Positions 35,121 to 48,074 of a DNA stretch of 64,000 nt are shown piece after piece; the first letter of the stretch is position 1, and every line of letters starts with the position of its first letter. The stretch lies in NCBI GenBank assembly GCA_029582155.1, contig CM055895.1, positions 17,908,787 to 17,972,786 of the forward strand, given 5' to 3'. The stretch is from Panopea generosa. Lineage: Eukaryota; Mollusca; Bivalvia; Adapedonta; Hiatellidae. Made by a program: the position numbers and the translations under genes. The notes under the pieces were generated by a model. It had not been told where the DNA came from. It did not search any database and worked only from the letters and a program-made list of their open reading frames with translations.

Positions 35121-36584
35121 ACACAGATGATCTTGACCAGCGCCGAAACTGGTACCCGACGTCTGCTGGTGCTCCGTCTGCTTCCGGACGAAGTGTAAGT
35201 GTTGATGAGGGAGGGTGGTCTCTACCAATCAAAGTTGAATCAAGTCCCAAAACAATGTTTGGTTCACCTCCCTCAAGGAGCTTAAGTGCAGATGCTCCCA
35301 GATCACAGCAACAAAATGTTGTACCTCCACCTAAAAATTTCGCCTCAAATCAAAGTGAGCTCCCACGTGAAATTCCAATTGTTTTTCAAGGGCTGAATCA
35401 GAGTTTGAGAAATTTACGACAAATTCCTGTTGAAAAGGAACCTTCATCTAGCCAAGGTTCACCAAGGCAACCTACTCACCTCCGTGAGGTGCATATAGAG
35501 AGAGACCCTCAGCCCAGACACCAGTCTGCCCCTCAATCACCCAATAGGCAGGCTACATATGCTAGAAGACAGATTCCTATAGAAGTAAGGCAAGGCTCAG
35601 TGGACTCACAAACATCACAGGAAAGAGAGTCTCATTCTAAACCAGAATCACCCAGACAAATAAGAATTGATAGAGACAAGAAAAAGATGGATCTTGAAAG
35701 ACGTAGGAGAGAGCTAGAGAGAGACATTGATGATGTTATTTTTGAAGCAATAAAACAGGTACCTGTCTATGCTAGTAAGCAGTCAAAGCTAGAAACTCAG
35801 ACTAAACCTCATCCAGAAACTAATAAACGTGAAACTTTTCAAAGACAACAAGATGTGCCAAACCAGTCTATCAAAAGGGAAGCTTCTGTAGAGAGTGACA
35901 TTATAAAACCACAAAAAGTTGAAAATCCACGTACTCAGAGAGTTGAGCAAGCATTGCGGCAAAATATTGAACCTGATAAGAAAGTGACCATGCAGCAGAA
36001 ATGGGAAGTTGAGCGTGCCAAATGGGAAAATGAGCAGAGAGAAGAGAAGGAAAGAGAGCAGAAGAGATGGGAAAGTGAACACACTGACCAACAACCCTTT
36101 ACACATGGGTCATACGCAACCCTTCCTGTAAAAAAAAGTACTGCAAGTGTTGATCTCGCCCCAAAATCAAGTTTTGAAAATGAAGCTGGAAGTTACTCCA
36201 CATTGCCATCTTTTAGACACAAAAGTCGAGAAAGTCCAAAACTTCCTCGCACTACTAGCTATGAACAGGATATAACAAGTTTTAGTGATATTGAAGGGGG
36301 TCGAGGGCGGGCTCAGCCTTCATGGAGACCCTATGCCTCACCCTTGCAGACCAGACATGTCTGGAAGCCTTCAAATGTTGATAAACCTGACTCTCAATGG
36401 ACCCCATCTGACTCTCCCCTACTTAAGAAAAAGCAGTTTGATTCTGCTGAATCTTCACCTGTGACTGAGGGTCAAGGTCATGGAATAATCTCAAGAGGTC
36501 TGTATGGGGAAAGGCCAGAGAGTTCACAACCCTCCAGAGGATACATACCGATTCAAATTGAACATGAACAGACACCAAAGAAAG
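35121..36584 (+). CDS. Large exon: disordered scaffold with I-P-I/V motifs and charged helices
   Basis: The acceptor TTTCTATTAATAG ends at 35120 and the donor GTAAAG starts at 36585. The 1,464-nt exon has phase 1 at both ends and encodes 488 residues. In order: DTDDLDQRRNWYPTS and a Ser-rich part. Then comes a series of R-x-I-P-I-like motifs: REIPIV (35366-35383), RQIPVE (35417-35434), REVHIE (35483-35500), RQIPIEV (35567-35587) and RQIRID (35654-35671). A charged helix follows (MDLERRRRELERDIDDV). A second helix at 35981-36082 contains KWEVERAKWENEQREEKERE. GSYATLP (36107-36127) and GSYSTLP (36188-36208) come next, then TRHVWKPSN and finally GYIPIQIEHEQ (36539-36571). Reading into the intron adds GKDLL and a stop at 36599-36601. 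Length and lack of start suit an internal exon. Resembles the giant disordered exons of invertebrate Z-disc PDZ genes (inference). Confidence 0.93.
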
Positions 36585-37471
36585 GTAAAGATCTATTGTA
36601 AGGCATGTGACTGACCTTCATCATGTATCTGTAGACTGCATGATTACCATGACAACCAGCAAATATCCATAGAAACTGACAACACATCTAGATGTCCCAT
36701 ATATATTCCAGCATGGATACATGTAGCTGATTACTGACAACGATAGGGAGGATACTAATTCTGTTTAGTTTAGAAGACTATTTGGCATGCAGTGGGATGA
36801 ATTTACTTTCATTCTCCCCCCACCCCCCATTTATATCCCCTTCCCTTCAAATCCCTTCCCTTAATTGGGAATAAGTGAAAAGCATTGTGATATTACGATT
36901 ATGGTTTCCTTAAAAACTTTTTAGTAACCATACTTACTTTCTTTAATGTTGTTACATTGCATTTGGTTTTCATAATCATATGGAAATGACATTTATTGTG
37001 ATGATTTCTGGCAGTGAAAATTCAAAAAGCTGTGAGATGTCTTTCATATAATGCATGCATACAGATTAATTGAGCATGTGTGGGAAATAGTGCAGATTAT
37101 TCAAGGATTAAGGACATATAATTGATTTATTTGGTACTTTGCAGTTTAACAGCTCCTTTTACTGCTATTTTGTTTTAAAAAAAACAGAGCTGTTAATGAT
37201 TATTAAAACCTCTTGCTGTCTTTGTTGTTGCAGCAGGTCACAAAATGCATTTTTATGCTTCATCAGTGTTCTTGGAGGCTTACATTAGTCTGGATCACAA
37301 GAGTGCTTTGTCACAGTCATCACTGTTAATACATCGTTTGCAGGATTAGTTTGGCATCTCTTGGGATTTACCAACATTTTATTGGCTTGCAGTATCAGCA
37401 GTGTGACAGAAAGGAAAGGTTTTACACATGCAATGAAATTTTCTTAAAATTAATTTACTTGTTACTCTGAC

Positions 37472-37765
37472 TGGCGCAGCTAGTAGCTCAGTGGGTAATG
37501 AGTCTGAGTGTCAATCCATTGTGTCATAATGTTGAGTTATCTCCTGGCCACAGTCATTTTGATGATTCACTTTGTTCAACATCCATGGATCTCCCTGTTC
37601 TGATTATTTTGGGAAGTAGTCAGTGGTTTGTAGAGATAAGGTGTGTCCAGTTCTGGTTAACCACCTAGTAGAATCGAGGAAGACAGATAAAATGCATTGA
37701 TTGCCATTATATAACTGAAATACTGTTGAAAAATGGTGCAAAACCCCAAACAAACAAACAAGTTA
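37472..37765 (+). repeat. SINE, family A-like head with a different 3' end
   Basis: The head GCTAGTAGCTCAGTGGGTAA and a diverged A body are followed by CTGAAATACTGTTGAAAAAT then GGTGCAAAACCCCAAACAAAC. This end is closer to the SINE B/C tails, so the copy looks like a chimera or an older subfamily. Confidence 0.6.
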
Positions 37766-37919
37766 TTCTTTGAAATAATCAATATATTGTTAATGTATTG
37801 TTAATATTACCTACAATATTGAAATTTGTTGTAAAGTTATTTAGAAGTTTATTACTTAACAAAAGGACTGACACATATATAAAGTATTGGGATAAACAGT
37901 CTGTCCGTTGGAGGAATAA

Positions 37920-38222
37920 GGCCTGGTTAGCTTGATTGGTAGCAAGCACATCTGACTATCAATCAAGAGGCTGTGAGTTCAAATCCTGCCCAGTCACAGT
38001 CTCTGTGATGATTGATATACAACATTGCATCTCATTGTTATTTTTCTATCACTGCTGATTAAAATGGGAAAGTTATTAGTTACTTCCGGAGATAGGTGTT
38101 CTTAAGTTCTGGTTCCCCCTCCAGGATCCTAGGAAAGAGTGGCTAGGTTAATGACAGTTAATTAACCCTTGACGGTTAAAGCATGATGCTAAATATACAA
38201 ATGACAAACAAATAAAAAAAAA
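37920..38222 (+). repeat. SINE family A copy
   Basis: CCTGGTTAGCTTGATTGGTA, B box GAGTTCAAATCCTGCC, GATGATTGATATACAACATT and the end CATGATGCTAAATATAC with a tail of CAAA units. Confidence 0.85.
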
Positions 38223-39517
38223 CATTTGGATTTTGTAGTTTGCTTTTATATCATGCTTGTTAGTCATTTATGTTTCATCTGATCAAAATGAAGATTGACA
38301 GGTTTGAAACAAGTTTTTATTTTTAAATCAGAAATTAATTTTTACCTCTTGTGAGTCCACCGAAGTTTCAGTATTTTTAGAGTCATTCTGGCCCCAGGTC
38401 ATTTGTAGCCCCCAGTCATTTTGTAGCCAGGGTCATTATGACCTTGAGTATATGTAAGTGTATTTGGGGCTGACTCCTGGGCATATAACTTTATAATAAC
38501 AAATAAACCTTTTATTGGAATTGTAAATATTTGAATTGTGCACAATAAACATAATGTCTGTTTCTCATTAATTTTTTATGGCAGTTTTTAATATTTCGGA
38601 TAAAGATTTGTCTATTTTCAGTGCACCTAGTTCAAATATTTTGGATCCGTACTGATTTTTCATTATGTTCACTGTAACCTTATTGTCTGCTGTTCTTGTA
38701 ATCATCTAATTCGGCAGACAGCAGTTTGCTATAAAGGGAAAAATAATGCATTTAATTGGCATTGATAACTCCTGAAGGCTACACATGGCGGACAGAAGGA
38801 TACCATATCTTCAGCAAGTCTATCACACGAATTGTTAGAAATGTCAAATTTGTCTCTCTGGCGATATTCACCGGATTTTTAACGCACTTTCCTTTCCAGA
38901 CCCCATTATTCATCCTTCCCAGAAATCAATATTTGGTAAAAAAAACAACTGATCTGGCTGAAAATATTTGATTGTATTCTGGGAAAATACAAGTCGTGGA
39001 GAATTATCCAGTCTGGATAGCGCCAAAGTATTCAGACTACCTTTCCTGAAAATATTTGAAGGTATTCTAGGAAAATACATGGAGAATTATTATATAAGTT
39101 TGATCAAAAGAAATGCAACCCATAATTATAGATATAATGCTCTAAGTGTAATAACTCTGTCAATAAAATGCTAAATACTGAGGTTGGACAAAACATTTTT
39201 ACGCTTTGTACTGAATATTAAAACTTCGATATGATTTATTATGAAGTATATAATAGTAGACTTTCCATACAAAGCTGATTTCAGAATAAACATTAAGTTT
39301 GAATTTTAAAAACTTTGTATCTGAATTGTTGACCTCACATTATTTTGTGTAATTATGTTGATGTGCTTAATCAGAAACTTTTTATATTGTTCGATTTTTA
39401 CAACGTGACTTTCAAATTAAACATTAAGTTTGAAGTTTTTTGAAACAGAATTAATTTTTTAAAAACCTAGATTCAGAATAATTGACCCACACTGTTACGT
39501 GTTAATATTAACATCAA

Positions 39518-39556
39518 TTTTGTGTCATGTAGGGCTAACAGACAATCTGTTAATCT

Positions 39557-39588
<32 letters not shown>

Positions 39589-39976
39589 TTTAGCGTCATT
39601 TTTATGCTATCGAGGGCTAACAGATGATCAGTTAACCTAACCACTGTTTCCTGGGATTAACCAGTACTCGAGCACACCCCATCTCCGCAAGTAACTGATA
39701 ACTTTCCCACTTGAATCAGTGGTGAGAGACGAATGATAATGAGACACAATGTCGTATATCAATCATCACAGAGACTGTTCTGTTAATCTAATCAAGCACA
39801 CCCATTGCCACAAGTAACTGTTAACTTTCATACTTGATTCACAGTAAGAGTCAAATGACAATGTGACTCAATGTTGTATATCAATCAACACAGAGACTAT
39901 TGCTCGAAGGGGATTTTAACTCACAACCCCTGGATTGATAGCCAGGAATGCTACTGACTGAGCTAACTTAGCCCAG
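39518..39976 (-). repeat. Nested SINE A: one copy inserted into another
   Basis: The outer copy is split into 39518-39556 and 39779-39976, and ends with the reversed head CTGAGCTAACTTAGCCCAG. The inner copy (39557-39778) starts with a run of ATTG units and stops at CACAGAGACTGT, so it lacks its tRNA head. The 11-bp TCTGTTAATCT flanks it on both sides (39546-39556 and 39779-39789), which is the target-site duplication. Confidence 0.88.
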
Positions 39977-41677
39977 TTGGAAATATGAAGTACATAATCA
40001 TAAACTTTCCATATTGTTCGGAATTGGATGTGTGCAAGGTTAGTTCCGGGACTCTGTTAGCAAATAAATGTCAATAGAGGCAAACTAACCCAGAACTCTG
40101 TCATAATAAATATTTATTGATATTTTCCGCCCTTAGTTAGCTCTCATGTGCTGATGTTCAATAGCGTATTGTAAGATATGTGAGTTTGATGGAATACACC
40201 GAGATTCCAATATAGCTTCTCCTAGTATGGACGTGAATTTGTCGAAAATGTAAATATTGGCACGATTCTAAGTGGATATATATGTATATGTAGGTTTTGT
40301 TATTTTGGAGATATTTGTGTTCATAGACTGTGTTGGTTTTTGTTTTGTTTTCACCATTGGTGCACTAAGTGGTTAGTATATGTATATATACTGTGTGATA
40401 GTTGAGTAATTCCACAGAAATTGTGGCTGTTTTGTGTATTTTCTCGGCACCTAAATGTAACGTGTACATATTGGTTGGTCAAAGTCACATTATCAGTGTG
40501 TGATGGGTGACCGGATGTTTTGGTTTAGTTTAATCATATTTTACTGTATTTATATTTGCAGCAATGGGGTTGGGGCCTCAAGTTCTCACAACATTAATTA
40601 CGACCCTTCCCCTAAAATATAACAAATAATTGGAGAAAAAAAACATGAGTGATATATTGGTCACAATTTTGATCATCTGTTGTGATGTTAATTATTTTTT
40701 CAATAATATTTCAGTAATATCAAGTCTGTACTTAAGATAATAAGATGCTTTTTTTTCTTAATTCATTTTAACATTAATATAAACAATGCTCCACACTTCT
40801 ACAATAGGGTACCCCAACAAGCATTATTCCCCTGTTCGTTAACTAAAGAAGGTTAATGTAAGGCGACCCTTGGGCTCTTTCACTAACTTTCATAAGTTCA
40901 CATAATGAACATCTTGGTGTGAAATTTGAAGGTGCGAAAAAAAAAATTAGAAATTCATTTAATGTGGTACTTACTTATTTTACGATCTTTTGTAACTCTT
41001 ACAAAAAGTATTCATTCTAAAATATTCAAAAATGCTGCTCAAACCTAAACGTTCCTATATGTCACAATCGTTTGTGCGAAATTCTTAAGACTTTTTAAGG
41101 TTAGCAAAATGAACCCCTGATCTTAACAACTTACACAGCCGACGTGCAAATTGATGGGTTCAAATGTATTTTAATGAAATAATTAAAAGTACAAATGTCA
41201 GGGTTAGAAGTTGTGGATATATTAATTACTTTGGTCTGGAAGTTCCATCACTGGTTAGTATAAGGTAAACAGAAGACGCAGGAAGAGACCTGGTAAGGAT
41301 CATAGTACATTTGTCTTGGAAGATAGTCAGAAAAACAGAGGGGGGAAACATTTACCTGAAGTTATAAATCGTGTGATACAGTAACTGCATCGATCGTTTT
41401 TTAAGACAGTTAAACATTAGGTGGAATGCTTTAGTATTAAAAACAATGTAAAAAGATGAGGTTAAAGGCAACTGAGAATACTAAGAGTGGAATTCGGGTG
41501 TTTTTCACTCCTTTGGATTTAGTTGAGTACTGAACTCTTTACAAGGTTTGTAAAGAAATACTGTTTCAACTAATTGCAAGTAAGTCATGTGTTCATTATT
41601 TGACTGTTTGCATGCTTTCTCAAAAGTTGAATTAACTTGTAATCTGTACTCTGAAGTGTAAAACAGAATATATATAT

Positions 41678-41855
41678 TTTTATTTTTTGTTTGAATGGAC
41701 TTTCATATCATTTTCAACACGACATCTTTAATATATAAGACATATCCAGTTTTACTGGTGGAAGAAAACCTCAATATGAATCTGAGAAGAATTACCGTCC
41801 ATCCCTAATAACCGGCAAACTTTTACCTCTCGGTCACAGAGAACCCTGATGTAAA
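41678..41855 (-). repeat. SINE family B copy
   Basis: Reversed 3' end, GACATATCCAGTTTTACTGG, TGGAAGAAAACCTCAATATG and a reversed head remnant TACCTCTCGGTCACAGAGAACC. Confidence 0.72.
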
Positions 41856-42579
41856 TTTATCTAAAAAAAAAAAAAAATAGCTTTTTCGGAAGGTTCAAGT
41901 GCCTGTAAATTCTGAACTTGGATGCAAGTATCTGGATAATTAAAAGAGGTATGAACATTTGTGAAGTAAACTGTTAAATTTGGTTAATTTAAATATTAGA
42001 TTATGTAATAAATTGAATTTCATAACTTCAGAGGAGTGCAGATAATCACTAGCAGTCGCGTTGCAACGGAATACATCCAATATTTATCTGGAATCATATT
42101 AATTATATAAAACTAAAAGATCAAAGAAACCGTCAATATCTCAAAGTATGATTTTATGAATCCCTTATGCAATTTACTAATGTTACTGAATATTTGAGTT
42201 ATAGAAGTTCCTTGAACACAGTTCTTAATTATTTAGCTAGGTTGTGATGTGTGGGTTCATCAATGTCAACTTGGACATTATGTTCTCACTGTGACATTCA
42301 ACATCCTTTAGCGTAAAATATTGGCTGCATTCAGCACAGTTAAACAGCATACATATTTAATGATTGGTTCCCTAAAATTATCACATGCTGCTTGCTAATA
42401 TAAGGTTGAGTCATTAGTGTCCAGGATAATATGTTAGCTAACTATAGCAAATGTTTAACCAAACTGAAAGCAGCCCTGTTCAACAGTTTCTCATCCTAAC
42501 TAACTGGGGGTTGTTTCTTTGACATCAGGATAATTATTATACAGTTTAACAATATGCAAATGCAGATTTATATGTAGAT

Positions 42580-42878
42580 TCGGAGTTGTTGTTGTTGTTG
42601 TTCGGTGTTTAGCATCGCTTTCAACAAATGTTCAGTCATATCGGGACCATGTCTACTCAAGACAGTATTCTGAGTGATGCTACTCCGGAGTATCATGGCA
42701 CAGACTCGTGGTATGATACGACACCCAATCACATTATATTGACATTGGATCGACCAGACCTAGAACTACCCGCTTAAAGCAAGTAAGCTTTCAATACAAT
42801 TTTTAAGGGTTTGGTATGACACAGTACAACTGTCCGAATGCAAGTCGGACACTCTACCACTTGATCCCACTGCAATTT
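42580..42878 (-). repeat. SINE family C copy
   Basis: A (TTG)n tail, then GGTGTTTAGCATCGCTTTCAAC, GACAGTATTCTGAGTGATGC, AATCACATTATATTGACATT, AAGGGTTTGGTATGACAC and a reversed, degraded head. Confidence 0.8.
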
Positions 42879-43702
42879 GTGTTGTGATTTTTATTTGGAT
42901 AAAATATATAAATCTATCAAAAATGTAGAAGATAATTCTGGTGTTGTAAGTAAAGAATGCTCCCCCATCCCCTGATATAAGAAATAATAATAATAATGAT
43001 TACTCCCTATCTTTTTGAAAACACATATTTTGAAATAAAACAGGTTGTGTTACTAGTTTATTTCCGTAATTAAATATTTACTTTGATCAATATAAATAAC
43101 ATATTACAACACAATGTTTCAGCTATATCATCATAAGCAACATAAAGATGTTTGTTTTATTATTTGCCTCATGCAATACAACAATCAGTAATGTGACAGC
43201 GCATGTATTGAACACTTGCCCGCTGGTGTATGTGTAGGACTGGCGTATACCTGGATAATGTGAATATGGATTCTGGTCGGCAACAGCTGTCCTGCTACTG
43301 TGTGTGGCTAATGTAACATCCCTTAACTATATCGGTTCTGGTATGGTAAACTGTATAAACGTAATAAGGATGTAATTGGCTCGTTTAAATCACCAGAAAT
43401 AACCTTAATTGGCATTTGTGTTATTTGTATAATTGACATAGATTTGGTGGATGGGACGTGGAGTTTTACCATGTTTGGAATTAAAAATGTTTTATGAAAA
43501 TTAAAACAACTTAAAAGAGGATTTTGTCTGTATCTCTTGCTCAGCTATGCAATGTGGATGTCTCAGTACAGAGGTAACTAGTTATGGCTAATAGAAGCAG
43601 AGAATTACTGCATCTTTACTATTTTCCCTTTGATAATCACTGTCATTAGATCACACAAGCTTACCATATAATTAATTGGTAAACTTCTAAATATTTCTAA
43701 CA

Positions 43703-43873
43703 TAGTCAAACCTGCCTTAAGTCAAGGGAATGAGCAAAAATGGCCTTTTAAGACAGGTTGTTGCTTAATATTGGTAAATTTGTTCTGAAAGCAAAGCCAT
43801 AGGAAATAGCAAATGTGGCTGCTTAAGATAAGTGGCTGCTTAATAGAGGTGACCACTTACACAGGTTTCATTG
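43703..43873 (+). mobile_element. TA-flanked MITE (family 1), diverged ends
   Basis: TAGTCAAACCTGCCTTAAG at the left and ACAGGTTTCATTGTA at the right, with the usual CTTTTAAGACAGGTTGTTGC and GGTGACCACTTACACAGG inside. Confidence 0.82.
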
Positions 43874-44119
43874 TACATTATTATATTGCATTATTAGTAT
43901 TTGAATTTAAGGAAATATTTTTGGTTGCATCTCCTGTAAAACTTTGAAGATACTCTTAGAAACAAATTGTTTCTATTAATTGTTTCTATAGTTAACTGTT
44001 TCTGTTTGTAATCTGAAATATTACACCACATCAAAATAGTTGGGTTTTTGAAAACATCCCACACGGTAGGGGAAACATACATTAGAATTTCAAAAGAAAA
44101 GTTGGTTAAAATGTATTTG

Positions 44120-44875
44120 TTAAAGGGACAGCAACTTTCAAAATGACTTGTATGCATGTTCACATATCAAATCCTTTCAAACAAACTAGGTTTGAAAATA
44201 TTAGTTTCAAACTGATATTTTCTTAGAATTTGTTTATCTATTGTACTGTTTTAGATGAAATATTGTACACTTATTGTCATAGATGTGAACATCACTTATA
44301 CAAACTGATGCCTTTCAACCATTACCAGAGTTATGTCCCTTTATAGAAATGAAATTAAGTGTTGGCACACATACTGGGATATTCTGATTTCATATTTGCA
44401 TCATGCAGATATATATTATAATATTTAGAAATAGAGTTGAGTGGAAATGTGTCACAACTGCTCTGCCCCTTCGACATACTGGTTATATCTTTGTTTATTT
44501 AAATTAGGGGCCAAAATTAGCACTTGATATCAGCATGTAAATATCTCAGTGTCCCTTTAATATATTAATTATATCTTGGTTCATTTAAATAAGGGGTCAA
44601 ATTTAGCACCTAATTTCAGCATGTAAATACCGCAATGTCCCTTTAATACACTGATTATATCTTGTTTATTTAAATTAGAGGTCAAATTTAGCACTTGTTC
44701 ACATGTAAATACCTCAGTGTCCCTTTAATACACTGATTATATCTTGTTTATTTAAATTAGAGATCAAATTTAGCACTTGGTCACATGTAAATACCTCAGT
44801 GTCCCTTTAACAGACTGATTTTATCTTGCTTTATTTAAATTAGGGATCAAATTTAGAACTTGTTCACATGTAAAT
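44120..44875. repeat. TTAAAGGGACA-ended element with 82-86 bp tandem units
   Basis: It starts at TTAAAGGGACAGCAAC (44120). The complementary end TGTCCCTTTA occurs at 44332, 44550, 44636, 44718 and 44800. From about 44480 a unit of 82-86 bp with ATATCTTGTTTATTTAAATTAG, then GGTCAAATTTAGCAC, is repeated about five times. Each unit carries one copy of the end motif. Confidence 0.7.
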
Positions 44876-46467
44876 TGCTAGAATGCAAAGAGGGTCATTG
44901 AAAAAAGATGTCAGTGCAATCATGTTCATTGCACAATAAGACCAACTGATCATTGTATTTCTACATTTTATATAATTATATGTAATAAAACTTTTGAAAA
45001 ACATTTAATGAACAATAAATTGCAGAATGCAAAACATTTAATAGATGTATCTTTTTGTGAGTTATATAAAATATTTGCACTTGCTTGGGTTAAAAACATT
45101 ACTTTTGTAATTCTGTAAACTGTTTTGTCATTTTCATCATGAAAGTGCATCATTTAGTATGGTTGGTAAAAAAAGTAATACATTTAATAGGCTGATAAGA
45201 CACCATAATTACTGAATGTTTGTATGGGATGCCAAACTGTGGCAACCTTACACTTAGGTAGTTAGATAATTCTGTGATTTGTGCTTTCTTTGTTCATTTA
45301 CTTGCCAAGATGTTATCAAAAGCCATCCATTCTTGTGGTTTAATACTTTTCCTGTTTTCCATTATTGGAGAGTATCCAAATTTGACTCCTGAAGCAGATT
45401 TTTTTTCTCTACCATTGTGTGCAATATAACATGGATCAATTCTGATGAGTTTCATTAGTGAGTCTGCAATTTCCCTGCAGATAATTTATATTTATCAAGT
45501 TTGAAAGGCGACATTTGAAATTGCGCAATATTCTATTAATTTGGCTCAGCTCATTTACATCTGTGAGTGCAGCTGCAGTGAATCCGAAGCATTTTCATGA
45601 CTTTTGGTTCCTGTATATATACTGAAAACCAAAAGTTTTGTCAGTAAAAATACATGGGAAATCCCATAGGGTACATTTAAAGCCAGATGTGTACCTCGAT
45701 ATGGAAATGATATTTGAAGATGCAGTCTGAAATTGAATTTGGGTTTGTAACAAACAAAATCGGTGATTAAATGAAAAATACCAACATTCATTCTGGTGAA
45801 ATCTGCCATCCTAAATCGTTCTTTTTTCAATGTGATGGGAGGTAATTTACTGACTACATAACTTTCAAGAGGGTATGCATGTACAGTCATGCCATGTTAT
45901 GCATTTAATTTTTTTACATTTTGTGGTGTTTTATCTCATCATTTACACAGTTTCAGTTGTTTAACTAGACAAATAGTGCTTTTATTTGACAAAATGCTGT
46001 TTTACACAAAGGGGCAATAACTTTCAACCAGACTATAGAATAAATCCAAATTCTGTTGATGATGCTTTTAATACTTCGACAAATATAGTTAAATTAAAAA
46101 AATATTGAAATTTTTGTATTATAATTTAACTTGCATGAAAATACCAACAAAACTTTTGGAACTCGGTATATATATATGTATGTATTACCTGTACACTTAA
46201 CTCAGTCTGTACAGGTGCACTTTGCATACCTTCGTTTCTTGTTCAGACTGTAATAGACCATTATTTTCAAATCAGCCAGATGGAAGAAAGTAATGACTTA
46301 AGGACCACAACTACCTGTACCATTCATGTTATATTCCTCTCTCAGGCTGTGTACCTGTTATTGACATTCTTAATATAGACTTTTTTTTAGAGATTTCCCC
46401 CTTTTAAATTAACTGTTTACTAAGCAAGTTCATTGACTATAATAAAATTATTCAAGAATAGCGCAAA

Positions 46468-46700
46468 GCTCCTCCATGGTTGGATGGGGTAAGACACTGA
46501 CTCAAGATCACTTACGCTGCTGAGGACATAGATTCAAGTACCGCTCGGTCCAAAATCTTTATGTGAGAAAGTTTGGGAGTTGTTGAAGAAAGTTGATTTA
46601 CTCAGAGTCATTCTGAAGTCTTCCTCCACCAATAAAACTGGATACGTCATAATTATGTAACATGGAATGATGTTAATTCTATTTTAAAAAATAATAAAAA
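46468..46700 (+). repeat. SINE family B copy
   Basis: TGACTCAAGATCACTTACG, a weak B box AGATTCAAGTACC, AGTCTTCCTCCACCAATAAA and a degraded 3' end with A runs. Confidence 0.75.
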
Positions 46701-48074
46701 CGGAAATATCATCAAGAAGCTTTGTTCTGCATTGAAATACTGCAATTCTTGTAATCACTCTTAAACATTGTAATCGGCAACACAGGTTTGCCTTGGCCAA
46801 TATTAATGGTCTTGAGTTGTTTGCATCTGTGTACATAAACACTTATTGTGGTAACTGTTGTCATTTGGTTCCATTGCTCATTCTCAACAAGTGAAACTTT
46901 CTTATCTTCTTTTCTGTATGGCTTATTGTTTAGAGACACCTTTCATTGCTGAGGTCTTGGGTTTGAGCCAGCCTGGTCCAAGGACTGCCAAGACTGAGAC
47001 TGAGTCAACTAGCCTTACCTTGAATTTCAGGAATACAGGATAAATGCCACTTCAATCCCAGGAAACGATGATAACAATTGGAATACTGATGAAAAAAAAA
47101 CCCATAAAACAACAACAATACCAAACATATTAAAACAAAATTGTTCTTGTTCAGTCGCCTGAGTTGCCCATGAATAACTAACTTGACAATTACAGTTTCA
47201 ACTCAACAGTTTTCAATAGAATCTTCTTAGCTATGCTGTTTTCATTATCTTCAATGTATGTTTAAACATCAAATTACCTTTTGTGTTTATCATTCAGTTG
47301 ACAAGATGTGAGGTTTATGACGGAAAAACTGTCCTAAAATGTCGATTAAGGAAGTCTTTTATTCCATCGCCATTATCAGGATGTGGTATCTGGAACTGAA
47401 ATATTTGCTTGCTTCTTTCTTTTAAATCAATATTAATAATAGGGGAGGTTTGAAGTCTCACAAATACCCTATGGGGATCAAAATTGGAATAGTCGGTGTT
47501 TGTCAGCCGAGCTAGGTTTCGTTCCATCACACTGTGATGTTTCATAAGGACAGTGATGGTCTGTCTCCAATTTCCTGGAATATGTTTTTGAAGTGATTTT
47601 TACGAGTCAGACATGGAATTTGATCATTATTGTTATTATGGAAGCCATTAATGAATTCTTGGAAGTATGTGTTGTTTCTAATTGAGCAAGAACTACTCTT
47701 AGAGCTTCTTCTAAGTTATTTTTAATAATATCACTAACTGAAGCAATGCTCTTTCCTTTTTCATTAAGAGTTTTGAAAATAGAAGTGAAGGCTTTTTCTA
47801 AGTCATTTTCTCACTGATTGCCATAAGTTGACAGGGCTTAGTGTGATAGTGATAAAGACTGGCTGTCGATGTTTTATGGTGCAGTTTTAATGATCCAGGA
47901 AAGAATTTATCGTTAATGGTGTTTTAATGAAAACAGATCAATTCACATTCAAGATTTTTTTTTTGCGACTGATGTGTTGTCTTTGAATAAATATTGGCTG
48001 AAATTGTTGTTAGCTTTGTGCTTTATATTCTGGATTGTGTCATAATCAGTTCATCAATCTCCATGCTGCTGGAG

